Shown here: piece after piece, positions 24,501 through 39,500 of the stretch
How the letters are laid out: each line of letters starts with the position of its first letter
Position numbering within the stretch: position 1 is the first letter of the stretch
Assembly: GCF_036785885.1 (NCBI RefSeq)
Contig: NC_092312.1
Span: 18,308,001 to 18,372,000, forward strand
Direction: 5' to 3'
Origin: Coffea arabica
Lineage: Eukaryota; Streptophyta; Magnoliopsida; Gentianales; Rubiaceae
Length of the DNA stretch: 64,000 nucleotides
Position numbers and translations under genes: made by a program
Notes under the pieces: generated by a model
What the model was told of the DNA's origin: nothing
The model's input: the letters and a program-made list of their open reading frames with translations, nothing else
Databases searched by the model: none

Positions 24501-27500
24501 CAGAGGGTTTCTCCAGGATGCAACCCAAATAGAACATCTTTACAGTTTTCAAGAATTGATATAACAACTGAAAGCATCTAATGAACTTCATAAAGATAAC
24601 CTAGAATGCGTATACTTCAAATGACATAATGATGAGCCTACAGCCATAGCAGTGAAATGGGGACCCCTATGCACCAAACTATGCTAGCTTCTTTTATAAC
24701 TCTCACTTTTTCTCCTCCTCATTTCCTTTCATGAGTGCTTGCCATCCAGAGAACATCATTAGCAACCAACCCAAGAGTCAATTTGCCCCTCCAAAGCTAT
24801 TGTTCCTAAACAATTAGATAGGTTCTCATAAAAACTCGTAAGATGCTTCATAGAATTACAAGAAGAACCTCTGCGGAAACCTAAACCAATTAGGTTCATC
24901 ACTAAAAATTCATCTATCAAAGGTGGTAAACGAACTTACCATATTCTTTGATTAGGATAATAAGCTCATAAACTTAAAGCAATACTGAAAGACAAGGTGC
25001 ACTTATGAACAAATATAAGCCATGAGCTGTAAGGAAAAGAATTTAACAATGGAGTACAAAAGGAAAGGAGATGTATAAATCTACTAATCTAATACGGCAT
25101 TGATAATGGAAAAACCCATTCCATCCAAAGCATGAAAATGACAAGCAAATAGCTCAAGGTGCCATGTAAAGGCTGAACACCAACCTGTGGATGGCTCTGT
25201 CCAATTCGTACTAGCAGTGATTGTATCAACTCACGGACAGCGTGATTATTTGAATGTATCCTAGCAATTATTTGGGGCAAAACAACCAACCAAGTGTTGA
25301 TGTTAACATGTGTGAATCCTTTCTGCAATGCCATTTGAACCTCTGAAGTTGCTCCATGGTTGAACCACAGAGTGAGAAGACGCAGAATATCCTGCAATTT
25401 GATGAACGATAGACACTTAATGTATATGTGAGAAGGCAGAAGTATCAATCACAAAGTTCAATACAAAGAAATGAAACAGATCAAAACACTGGTGGAAAAT
25501 GAAAATATGATCCTATCAATATCAGCAGCGCTGCTTGGACTTAAATAAACCCTGGAGAGTATTAAGCACAAGATGAAACAGAAAGGATATCACTAAGATC
25601 ATATAAGTTGTGCGATATACACTGAACAACCAAGTCCAAACCACAACATAGATAAGAAAGGTCAGTACTTTCCATCCTCCTGCCCAAAAATAAAGCTCCA
25701 ACTAATCAAATATTAAGAGCATTCGTAGGAAAAGAAGATAAAATCTACTCAACCAAGTCCCACATTCAAAACGATAGGTTCTAATAAAGTAACTCAAAAT
25801 GTCTCGAATGTTTCATAAAAGAAACTAACTATGCTGATCTAACGTTCTCAAATTACTGGAAGCTTTGGCAAAGTAATCCAAAATATGCTTGAAGATTTGA
25901 AGAGGATTTAGATTGACATGCCACCTGTAAACTATCATCCACTCCCTTAGCATGTGCTGCACAAGCTATGGAGTGAAAATACCCATTAACTGCAGCAACA
26001 ACAAATTGAGCAGCTATGCTTGGGAAGCCTCTCAACGTATAATGAGACATCACAGCCGTGTTGAAGAGTGCCCATGTATGCCATCCTTTTGCCCACTTTG
26101 TAGCACAATGAGTAGCATTCCGGAATGCACTAAGAATTTCTGAAATCAAGACCAATAAGGACAATGAAGAGTACATTGTCAAAAGTGTGTTTTAAGGCAA
26201 ACTTGAGAATTTGGTATGCACAGAAAGATAAAAGAGGAAGAGAAAGAACCTTGTATAGAATCATCATCCAAACCAGGAGAAAGTGCCCACTGCCAACTTC
26301 CAAGTTTTAGATATACACGGGCAAGGAGTGATACGTTTGAATTGCTGATTGAGCTAGTCTGACTGGCAGGTTGAAGATTTGGCGTTCTTGTAAGATCCAT
26401 AGCCAACTCCTGCATCAGAACATGAAGAAAATGCAGATATAAGTAAATAGTATATAAAAGAGCAGCAGGTAGTTTGTGCTTGATTAATACCTGCAACCTA
26501 GCAAAGGCTTCCTTGCGCTTGTGATCCTCCCCAAGTGACCACTGATATTTCAAATACGCCAGAACCACTTGAGGAGGTCCATGCACCCGTACAGTTTCAG
26601 TGGTTGTTTCAGGATCAAACTACAGGAACAAGAGTCAGATACTTGGAGCACAAATAACAGAGAGAAAAACTGCTCACCTATCAAGTCCAACAGACAACCA
26701 TCACTAACCTGTAAAAGTTTTGTCAAAGTAGACTTAGCCTGACTTATTCTGCCACTTTTACGGCAAAGAGAAGCAAACTTGATCCATGTTTCAGAGTCTT
26801 CTGTAGGGGGCAGCACAAGAGCCCTGACAGCCAGGAGTACTTGCCAAACCTTCAAGTTCGAAGAATCAAGTATCAAGAGATTAGAAACCAAAGAACAAGT
26901 AAAAGATTAGGGACCATAGCTGCAGAAGAAAAGATCAGAGAGAAATTTAATTATGAAAACACAAACCAGGTATTGACCACAAAAAGAGGAAGTGGCATTT
27001 TCAGACTATCATTTTCCAAAAAGTCCTCTTTAACATTTTTTTCCAGATTTTGACACGTACAATTAACCGAAGTAAAATAGCTGCAGTGGTCTTCAAAAAC
27101 TTACATTCAAAAATGAACCTTGATAACGGGCCCTCATCATCAACCTCCCCTTCCGACCTCCCCCCTCCTCACACCCACTCACTCCCCCCTTTCCCCCCCC
27201 CCCCCCAAAAAAAAAAAAAGTAGTCCAGTAACACAACGGAATGGAGAAAAGTGATCATCTAGTCCAGAAATAGAAAATCAGTCTCCAGTTTCCATTGAGT
27301 TCAAGCAAACTATATAACAAGGAGAAAACTCAAGATATATACCTCGACATTCCGCTTTGCACCTTTTATGCGCTCGTTCCACATATTGCGAATGAGGGCC
27401 CTTCGCCCCTCAGCAACAGGGTTCCCCAAAGGGAGAGTGCAGTACTCAATTACCTATTTAAGGTTAAGTTACTCAATATGGCTTGAATTACATCACATTT

Positions 27501-30500
27501 AGCAGTAACTTAAACAGCCAAAGTAAACCAAACAAGAAATTAAGGATAAGAATATAAAGGCATACTTCTTCTAGTTCAGAGAGCTGCTGAACACGGACCA
27601 TATTGCTGTATGCACGGTCATAGCTTTCAAGAACCTAATCAACATGTTTCACACAATATCCATCAATATTTAGCAACAGCAAGCAGCATAAAAAGAAAAG
27701 AGCTATTTATTAGTTGCACTCTTCATGTTTCCCAAAGCTTGGTGCAGTTTAAAAAAAAGTAACACTACAGAGCAGTTCAATGAAAATTCTTTAATTAGCC
27801 AACTTGGTGCCTCTTTACAAGTAATTGACTGTCAATATGGAACAGCAAACTTGAGCAAGTTAATTTTCACAATAGCTAGACATAAGCAATTGAACCCCCC
27901 ACCTTCCCCCCCCCCCCCCCAAAAAACAACAACAACACAAAAAAAAACCCAAAAAAATATACATACAGCTATACAGATAACTGATAAAGGAGACTGGCAT
28001 TTGTTTGACACACCATTCAACAATCTTAAGCACTACACTATGTCAATTTAACACCTTTACCAATTTTAACCATTGCAATTCAAGCCAACAGCAGAGAATA
28101 CTAGAATCAAGAATATATCATGTTCCTCAGGATAACAAGCCAGTAACCTACAGAGGAGATCATTAGAGAATGGTGAACTAACCAAAGCAGCGAGCTCAGT
28201 AGCCAAACATTTTCTCGCTCTCTCAATGTATTCGCGTGCTTCATCATACTGATGCAAACAAATCAAGACTCAGAAGGACTTTACCATTATGAAAATTTAG
28301 AAAATGGAAAATTTAAAAGATGGAAAGAGACTCTACTTTTCCACGACGAACTAAGAGAACAGCCCTAAAAAATGTTCCATTACTGCTGCCATCTCCCGTA
28401 GCGGCAGTGTTTCCCAAGGTACGAAGTTTCGTTTCATCACCATCATCCAGTCGAGAAACATATTCTGCCATTTGATCCCACTCACCCATGTTCCATGCAG
28501 CATTAGCAGCCTGAATTAATAAAACCATAAACCCACATTCCAAGGAAATAGTTGCCCCAGTCTCTAAAAATTAATTGAGAAGATTAAAGTTAAAAAATGA
28601 ACCATTGGTGCCATCTCCAATCGAGCAGCAGGTTCAGCAGGTGTCCAGAAATCTTTGCAGAGATTGTTAAGCTCCTCCCACCGAGCCAATGCAGCAAGGC
28701 ATCGCATCCGTCCTTTGAAAACAAGAAAAATTAAAAGAGGAGGCATTTTCATCAGGATGAGAGTATAAAGGCTTGAAACCAATGGACAGTTCAGACGCAT
28801 TTGAGATAATGTAGGACCAGAGACACACAAGGAGTTTCATAACTCATTGAATCTCAACAGAAAGTATGCAATTGCTGTTGTTTTAAACAAGACATGAATT
28901 TCAGGTGATAAACAGCCAAAGTTTTAAAATAGAAATCATAACTATCAGAGATAAAAAGCAATAGGCAAGTATAAAACCAATTCGTGAAAATGCTGGCCTG
29001 TGTTGAGCAAAACTAGTCAGATTAGGCCTTCATGGTAACACTAATCTTCTGATCTAGGTAAGGTGATCAATAAAGACTTGGAAGAAACAATCACATAAAC
29101 CAATTTCAGTCAATACTACAAGGTTGCATTTTGTGAATTTTTAGTGTATGTGTGTTTACGCTAGTCAAAGAGACAGAAATTTGACTCAGCGATGACAATG
29201 ATCACTGCAGTTAATTAAGCCACAAATAACCAGCCTGTATCATATGATATGTATATTGAGATCACTACATCACTAAATCACTGGAAAAATAATATAAAGT
29301 CAAGAACCTTGCAGTCCTATTTCCTAACCACTTGTGAATTCTATAGTGCGAGGTATCCATTTACAGATACTTCTCACCTAAGAAACTTCATTCAGTAAAA
29401 AGTAAAAGAAACAAGAAACCAGATGCTATATAACAGTCAATACAAACCTAGGGTAGCATCCAAAACTAGATGAGGATTGGATGTTTGAGAGGCTTTGGCA
29501 GTGTAAGCTTTCAGAGCATCATCCCATCGCTGCAACTTTTCATACCTACAAATATCCAAGTTAATATCCGCAAACCAGCTTTATGGAAAATGAGATCCAT
29601 TGCAGGTACCAATGACACAAGTTCAAAAGTGAATGAATTATGAAGCCAGCAGAACAGTTCAAGGGTACCATGATTCCTTTAGTTGAACGCCCAGATGTTG
29701 TTGTGCATATGTCAAGATTCCAACAGCAGCCTAAAGAAACAACAGTGATTCAACTAAACAATATTGATTAAAGTATAAGCATCCAGCAAATGGTGAACTT
29801 GAATAACAAGAAAGACCTCATGCTGATGTAATTGATTGTTTATATGAATAAGTGCCTCAACCACAGCAATAGGATTTGCATCCATCCTATTGGAGCGTGC
29901 TCCTTCAAATTCCATCTCTTTATAATGCAGAGCCTTTGCAAATGCCCGACACTGAAACGAGAAGTGGTGAGAGAAATCGACAAGGCAATGGAAGGTAATA
30001 CATATGAGAACTTTTTGCAGAAAAACCTCACTTTCTCTGCAAGAGCACCAAGGAGACGAATGTCAATAGGAAGGGGTCTCTCATCATGTTCCATAAACTC
30101 TGCCTGCACAGATTATTGCACAGACTGATCATCAAAATCAAGTTGCATGCCCGCAGTCTCAAATGCATTAATGACATAAAGACAACCAAAGGACTTGGTT
30201 TCTTCATTATGCGGATTGCTACTCTTCCTAAAATTCATCCACCTGAAAGCTACAACTAAGTAATAGCATTTTTTCTATCATCTTCACTTTTGACAAGTAA
30301 ATGAATTAGTGCAAACAGCATGATACCAGTGTACTTGAAAGAGCACACTGTTTGCATATGTATACAATTAGCTAGTATGATTCAAAATTTTTATGCCATG
30401 GAGAAATATTATATCGCTCAAGGTCAAGACACTGAAAATGATACAAAGTATCATGGTTTTCATTGAAGCAGAATTTTGGTTGATGGGATGTTGGAGCATC

Positions 30501-33500
30501 TGCTGTTGATGGCCTCAGAGAACTTTATTTTGAGTAGACTCCAACTGACAAATAATACTGTAGCAGGATATGTAGCATACTGCGCGCTCACATTTACAAG
30601 TAAAACAAATACGCAAAATCCATCTATTTTGCTTTTTAAAGAAGACTACAATAGAAACAGCATGCAACAATAGATGGACACAATTAAAGTTAGAAGCACA
30701 TTTGCACATGCATGTGCTAACAAATTTGAAATTCTAAATAAAACCTCAATATACTAACCAATAAACTCTCCTTCTCATCTGCAAAGGTAAAACTCCTACA
30801 TGCTTGCAGATCCAGTGGTATGTCTTTGAAAACCTTTAGTGTTTATACATACTAAAGCATTCAATAATGAACTGACCAAGTTCACAATGCAAACAAGACT
30901 GGAAATTAAGCAACTTAATGTTACCATTGGATGCAAACAGGCAAATATAAGATGGGAATTTCTTAGCAATCAGGGAATCATCATAATCAGATCAAAAACA
31001 CTTTTGCTCAAGAATACAAACTGAATGAGAAGAAAAGCATGCACACTTCTAATGATTACATTAGTCATGCAAATTATGTTTTCCAAATGAAGAACAAAAA
31101 AGCATGCTGGCAAAAAGTCATGTTCCATGGTAAAATTGTCCGAAGCAGAACATCTTTTTCACTAACAGATGGTGAACTCCAACTTTAAATCACATTAAAG
31201 ACTTAGATAGGATGATGAAAATCCTAGTCCAATCCAACCAAATTTTTCTCATCTTTTTAAGCATTACATTCAAAGAGAACATAACTATCAATAGTAGTTT
31301 CAAGATCCAAATAGCAACTTAACTAAAAGTTAAGGTAAAACCATCTTTTGCATCAGGAGAATTCTCCAGGCAAATAGCAGAATAAGGTTCTCTGACCAAA
31401 AACTGCAAAATAAGTAAGATGGTTCCAGAAGTCAAAAAGCTAGTAAAAACTGCATCAGATTAGGGACAGCCCAAGAATATCTGCTCACATACCAAATGAA
31501 AAGAAAACAAAACTTGCTGATAGGGACCACTATTGCATGTTATAATACCTACAGGCCCACTGACCACATTAATAACCTAACCACAGCTCATAAACGACAT
31601 TGAACCTTAATTTTCAGGAAAATGCTACCGCAAGAAACAGCAAAAACTTACCAAATTCAGAAGCGTTGCAAGAATCTCTGGAGGTATATTCGGGGAGGAA
31701 AAAGCCATTTCCAAACTTCGCACTAGCTGTCGTTGACTAGCCTCATTCAGTTCTGACCAGCAGCTAACAAAACCAGCAGCAAAAAGCTCCCTCCCTACAA
31801 ACGGCTGCAAGGTGCAAAACATCAATTTTCTGATTCTCAAGTTAATTTCGTGTGGGAGGAACCACCTTAATTTTTTTAAAAAGGTTGTGGTGGCAGTGAC
31901 GAGGAACATCGATAAGGAAGAAAAGTACACAATCAAAAAGTAACCAACAATACCTGCAGCTGTGCAAGTCTAGCACATGTTCTCAACGCAGGAATAGGTG
32001 ACTCCTTCAGAAGCTCAATGCTAAAATGCCTCATCCACTCTGCCCAATCCTCCTTTGTACTCCGCTGAGAAGCTTCCCCAGCAGAGCGCAACCGTACCTC
32101 GTTTACCTGTATTAACATGCTAATGAGTTACTAAATAAAGAGCAATTTTGCTATGTTCACAAATACAAGAAAGCATTCTAGCAGTATGCAGTTGGATTAG
32201 TAAAATTCTTAATACTGTACCTTCTGACATAGATGCTTAGAAATCTAAATTGTCTATCCAATGACATTTTTTATCATTTTCTAACCATATTACTTGGTCA
32301 GTGGTTCCCTAAAGCATTTATGAGACCCAATCGCAATCCAAGTTCAAGGGAGTGATGCTGCAAATGGTCAGAGCAATTCAACATATATTACACTGCAGCC
32401 AGGTTATATAAAATGACGAGCAATATCTTAAAGCAGACCCCGAGCGTATCAAGAAATGAACACCCAGTGACTTAACCATGATTTTCTCCATGAAAAAATT
32501 CCTACTATGTTACGTTTGTATGAACAAGAATTTGCAGAAAAATATGAGCATAAGAATCCCAATGCAAGCATGATTTTAAATTCCTGTGAACAGTTTGCTC
32601 AAATATGTCAATTGATCCAAGCAAGCTTAATGGTTTATTAGAAGAGGGAGGAAAAAGTGAATTTCAAACGAGAACACACCCTTTGCAAAGTTGCCAACAG
32701 AACTTGAGAATAAAAAACTTTCTATCCTTGTATTCATATTGAAATTTAAGAAAGATTGCCAAATAAACAGCACTTCAATTTCATTATGACTTCCTTTACA
32801 ATGCAGATGGGATGATGAGGGATTTCTCTAAACCAATTGTATAACTTTCGCTTGAAGGACAAATGTAATTGGAGAAAGCTATACTGAGGTTTTATCATTG
32901 ATCTGCAGTATCCACAAATTGGTTGAAACATACCTCATCATCAATGAAGTTTAGTCCTAGCAAACCTCAAAGCCAAGGGTGACGAATATTATGTTTGTGC
33001 AATGATGTTAAATGTACACTAGCAAACAGATTAAGAGGAATGATTCCTTTGTTCTCCTTGTGATTATCATTAGAATACTAAGCCCTATTGTTCCAATTTG
33101 AGTGCAACATCACCGGAAGACAATTAGATGAAGGATTGACGACTAGAACAGAAGCACACAAATCACCTGATGGCTTCTTAGCTGCCGGTGCGTGTCTGCC
33201 CCATCATCATAGTCGTTCTCCATTTCACTCAAAGGATCACTGACAACATCAACAGGAAGACGGCGACTTAATCTTTGTGTAGCTGTGCTCCCCATGATTA
33301 ATGGTTCACGTTTTTGCAGGCGATCTTTGATTTCCTCAAACTCTCTATGCTGCAAAACAATCATTTGAGCCACACAACCTCAGTAAATTTGGAAATGGTA
33401 CTAAGACAATAGACATGGCACTTTGGGATGGGATCAGGTAGGTGATGAGAAACTACCCGCAAGCGATGTTTCAACAGCAGCTTATAGATGGAGGAGATGA

Positions 33501-36500
33501 AGATAGTGAAATCCTCTCCAACAGCATGAGCTAAACAACAAAGTGCATCAACAGCATCCTTTCTAAGCTCGTCATTTTTCCTATAGATTATACAGTATGC
33601 ATCATGTATAAGTTAGTGAATAAAATCTGACAAACTATTTCAGAGCAGAACATGACATGGCGAGTCAGCTTGGAAGGAAAGATGTACTCAAAAAGCACTA
33701 GTGAAGAATATGGTTAAACTTTGATCGTCTAAGCTCGTAAATCTTCTAATCATCTAAAAATCAGAAATCCTTTTTCGCTCTTGAAGCTAATGTGTGTTAC
33801 CATTCTAGAAAGGTGCCAGGGACCTCAAATTTGTTCCGCTGCATTCCTTTCACTTTTTTTGTGGGCATAAATAATTGGCTTTGTAATAAGACCCATAATC
33901 AATAATTGCCAAACATCCAAAAATAGAAAGATATCCATAGCTTTGAATCCTCCTTGCAAAGGACTAGTGTTTTCCATTTTAATCCATCCTTTCAGAACAA
34001 TGGAGAAAAGACAAGCTTCAAGTCCCAGGCTTATCAAAAACCAAAATAGAGAGGAGATCATACCCATCCAAGACAAGCTTCAAGTGGTGCACAAGGGCGG
34101 AGATATGACCGGTAACCTGATTTAGGGAATATGGTAATTTTATGGATAAAAGGATGAAACCAAATGGTCAATAAATGCTTGAAAAGCACAATGCCAAATT
34201 GGACACTATCACCAACCTGTACACGAGGGATCAATCTTGTCAGAGTTTTGATAGCTGCACGCCTTACATCCACTGACGCATCAACTTTAAACAATCTGAT
34301 AAGCGCAGGTAATACTAGATGCATATGCTCATCTAAGGTGCCTGCAGCATGCATTCATAAAGTTTTTCATTATAATTAAATACATTCTACACCAACAGCT
34401 TACCAAACAAAGCAGTTAAAGCTGTCAAACACTGACCGCCAAAAACTTCAAGGGTGTGGAGAATATCCGGGACAAAGGTATAATCATTAAACCGCTCAGC
34501 ATCACTGAGGACTTGAATACAGCATGGGAGAATTACAGGAAGATACGTTCTGAATTCGTCATTTAGCGCCAAGCAAAGTTGCTCTACTAAATGTAGAATC
34601 TACAACACCAGCACCCCATAAGAACTGAGTCAGTATATTGATATCTCCTACAATATAAACAACGATTCCAATAATCCCAGCAAAACAATCTCACAGTACC
34701 GGAGATCCATGTACAGGTCGATTAGTAGCAGGCAAACTGAAGGATGACCATAGCTCTGATATCAGAGAAAGCAATTCTGGCAGATATTTTCGAATATGCT
34801 GCACATACACCAATAACATCAATCTCACAATAATTGCAGAAAAGAACTTGTGGCTGAACAAGCAAATCCATTGAGTATTATTACAATTACCTGCCGAACA
34901 ATAGAAACCAGAGTTCCTAACTTCCAGGTTATAAACTCCTTGAGACCATCTTCACAAGTACGAACGGTATGGAAAAGATCAGGTAAAACCTACACATCAA
35001 ATGCATACGTAAGTCAACCTTTTCGGGAAGAAAAACCTAACGTCAAGGATAGTGGAAAAGTTAATCCTGCACAAAAACCATAAGTGGGAAAAGAACCTTG
35101 AAATTGGTGGGATAATTCCAAAATGCAGTTATAAATTTAAACAATAGCCCAAGAATAACATCCCTAAAACTCTGCATGAACTTTAAGCCATATAACTGAA
35201 ACTCTTGATTCTCTATCCCAAAAAACCAACCCAAAAACCTATTGCTTAATTTGGTGCAGTTTTATGCTTCAATTTTTCATGTGGAAAGTACTAATTTGTT
35301 TGAGTTCTTCCCTTCTTGGGGAAGTGGCTTTATGATTAGGAGGTGAACGGGAGGAGGGCAGATTTCCATATTCAGAGCAATAATTTTGTATGGAGAATAC
35401 ATGACTACTTGATTGAAACAACAAAAGCAGAAACATGAGATAAATTGCAAGAGAAATAAACTAACCTTGGGCAAATAAGGAACGCAGCCAAGACCCATTG
35501 ACTACTTGCAGAGAAAATGTAGAACACCATTAGTTTTCATCATGAGATAATATAACGTCGTCAAGAAAAAAAAAGTTCCCCAAGGTAATACAAACCTTGA
35601 ATATAAACATAAGAGATCCAACCACTTTTTGGTGGTAGCTAGACAAAGAAGGATCCCTCAGAATCCGCATAAGAGAATTTATAGCAACCTGCAAAGGTAA
35701 AAAGTTTGTTAGGGCACAAAAAAAACCATAAAAGATTGATCTCTGTTTGAAGTCTTACAGTCGAATAATAATCATCTGAGGTTGCAAAAGATGGCCAAAG
35801 ATCCATTGGCAATTCATCCATTGAACGAATGTGTTGACCAGGATCATTGGCTGCACGACTAACTTCACCATGTGAGCCTGGCAAGCTTTGCTGATTGCGC
35901 TTATGTGCATGGGGATCTAAAGCCCCCATTATTCCAAGAACCTGGCACGCATCCAGCATAATTGTAGCATAAAACTCAAGTATGAAAGTCACAGGAGGTC
36001 AAACAAGTTGGCGTACAGGTACCTTTAAAACCTCTTTTCTGGTAGACCATGCAAGCTCACCATTAAGCAACTTCAAGAGCAAACCGAGCAACTGTGGGTA
36101 CTCATTATATGGAGCTATGACATAGCTGCAAGATATTCCAAAATTATGTAATACATAATTATAGACATGTGAAATCTATACAAGCTCTCAAACAAAACCA
36201 TGTAGAAGTTCATACCAACGAAATCTCATGTTTATAAATTGTTCCCAACCAAGACACAGATGAGTAGCATGCTTGAGCAGGGAAGAATGAAAAAATGAAC
36301 AAGACATACCCTGTACTTTGTACCACCTGACCAAGAGTCACAACAGCCACTTCACGTTTTGTGGCTGCAGCTCCATCCAGTAAAGTTTCAACAATTAATG
36401 GCATGAGTTCTGGAATGTACTGCCTCATTGCAAAACCACCCTGGATCAAGAAAACAAAGAGATCATAATGTGATTAGTAGTTACACTACAAGAACCAGAA

Positions 36501-39500
36501 ACATGATCAACCATCATCCAGTCCCAGCACAAAAACATTAAGTATACGTTTAAATTTATTTTTCCAGAACCTAAGGCATAATGACTAATGTCGCAGATCT
36601 CACCACAAATTCAGCCTATATGAAATAAAATCAATTGCAATTTAAAGTGTGACTAGACAAACCACATCAGTAATCCCATGCCCATGATTGTCAGAAGACT
36701 AACTATTCAAGTTGCATAACAAATGCAGAAAACCACAAATCGCGTGAAGAGGAAGAAAAATATAATATGGGAAAAGGTGAAACACATATCATCAGAAATC
36801 CTGTAGGTCGAACTTGTCTACTTGAAATCATGCGAGGAAAGAAAGTAAATTTCTACTCTTACTAAGCCTAATAGAAAGAATTATCTTTTAGCGGGGGTTG
36901 TGTAAAACACAAGGATAACAATCAAAGAGCAAAAGCAGGCAAACAAAACAAACAAAACTGTCCCCACACAAATAAATAAATAAAGATAGAAAAGTGAAAA
37001 CTCACCACTCTTGCAAGATCCCCAACAGTCACCAGAACTCCACTTATAATCCCATTATTAGCATTGACCCCAGTTCCCTCACAAAGTTTAGCAACGAGGG
37101 CCTGGAATATGTAAAAGCTACATGAGCAGAGAGATGATAAAACACATATTGAAGCTAATTTAGGCAAGCACTGAACCTTGTGTACTGGAGCAATATATGG
37201 GAGTATCAGTCGCTCACAATTACGAATTAAGCAACCCAATAATTTTGCACTCTCTTCTCTACATTTACTATCTGCACTGCTGACAGAAATAGAGAACTTA
37301 GCACAAATATCACTAAAGAACTTGAGAAAATCTTGATAAGATGAAACTCTTAACTGTTACTTGAGCATTATGACACTCACCAAAACAGAATACTACAAGC
37401 ATATGTTTCATTTATCAAGTCACATACGTAAACTGAGCTATCCAGTTAATTGGTTTGTAAAGCAATACTCTTTCTCAAGGATCTGAACCAATGGGACAAG
37501 TTGCTTTGGCAAGCAATTCACTAAAGAAACAAATAGCGGATGCACAGCAGAAACCAAAACCTCTAAAGACTACCTCTGTTCAAGATAAGTCAACAATTGA
37601 ATAAGATGGCGGCGAAGAGCAGGAAGGACATATGCTGGATTCTTCTCAGACAATCTCCCAGCTAAAGAAATTGCCAACTCCCTGACATCAAAGTCCTAAG
37701 GAGAAAGTACAAATTAATAAAAAAAGCAGCAAATTGCACATTAAAGTTATGTGCTAATTGCATGAACACATACTATTGAGCGAAAAAAAAATGCAGGTAT
37801 TAAAGCCAAGGGCAAGAATAATGAAAATAGTATCTGTCAATCTACAGATTAAGATCCATTGTCTACTCATCTTGACTTCCAGCATACCCAGTTAAAGAGA
37901 AGAGGAACTAATGCATATGTACATAAAAGCTTCTTAGACCCTGAAAAAAGTATTAAAACCCTTTAAAACCCTAATTTCAGTCTAGCTGCACAGCTTCTTT
38001 AACCACCAACCGCTACAAGAAGAAAAAAAATAACAGAACAGAGAAAAGAACAAAATACTAAACAAGACAAGAAAAAGCTATTTAGAAGAGATAAATAGCA
38101 GAAGGTAGAAGGATATTATAATCCATAACTATTTTATGGCCAAAAAACTGAAATAACAAGTCAAAGTCCTAATGGAGCAAAATTGATGTATATTAAGCAA
38201 TTTCCTTAGCACTTTTGGGTAAGCATGCATGTTTATACCTCATCATTTAAAGCAGAAAATATAGCAGTCAAACTATCAGCTTGTGCTAAGAATTCATCAA
38301 AGCCTCTATTTCCATGTAGAGAGACAAAAATGGAATGTCGAACAGAAACGTCAGCATCTGCAACAGCAGCAATAAGAAGCCTTTGCACAATCTGCAGAAA
38401 GACAATGCAGTCCATCAGGCACATCGTTAACAATTACTCGAGAGGCAAGAACATGAGGAGCGCTATATTCCAGAAAGGAGTCATGCAGACAGCAGATTCA
38501 GAGCACTTAACTTTTTCAGAATTTACAGGTTATAACAGGACCTCTCCCACTGACCTTCCCACAGAGAGAGAGGGAGAGAGGGGAGGGGGGGGAGAGAGAG
38601 AGAGAGAGAGAGAGAGCAAGCACTGATGTGTTACTCCCAGGTCCAGTTCAATCATAAATAAACCAGCAACATACACAAGGAATTGCCTGAAGACACATGG
38701 ATCAGAGAAGTTGCCCAGTCCTTGATAACTTTCTTTAGGGTCTCTCCATGTAATTATTTTGATTTACATACATCAAGTAAGAAAGACATGCATTAGTATT
38801 ACCCACTACATACAAAATAAATAGGTTAATAACACTTTGCCCCCCTGAATGTTTGGGGTGGTAACACTTTAACCCCCGAGTTTCAAAAATATGCATTTTG
38901 CCCCGCCAAGTGAATGTCGTTTGTACTCTTAAATTTGACCAACCCATGTGAATATTTTTCTTGTCAAATTATCCTCAGCCTTCCTAATTTCTTAACGATC
39001 AACTTTTAGACCATTGCCTTTTCCTGCTATAGATTCATCATAATTTGCAAAAGAGAGGAACCAACCTCTTTATCTTTCTGGACCAACAACAACAAATGAA
39101 TCACTGCAATTGCTCCTCAAATACCTCAGTTTCATCAAGGTAAAAATCAAGTCCAGATGCAAGGTGCAACTGTTGGATAAAAGCACCATTATGCACCACA
39201 TTGGTCCTTCGAAGATCCAGGAAGTTAGTTCATAGGATGCTCTAATTATAAGGTAACCTCAACCTTATGAAAAAATATATGAAGTTGGCCTGATTTTTGT
39301 AACAAGTATATGCTAATGATTCTATGCATAGAATGAAAAAGCTTGTGGATTTTTTGAATGGTAGAATCTGAGGTATGCGAAAAAGGATAGCAGATTGGGA
39401 AGTCATTGCTAACAAAACCAGCTGATCAAAAAGAGAAGGTGTTGTAACCTGGAAAGGAAGTATGCAGATTTGCAAAGAGAGAAAAATATAAAGGAGAAAT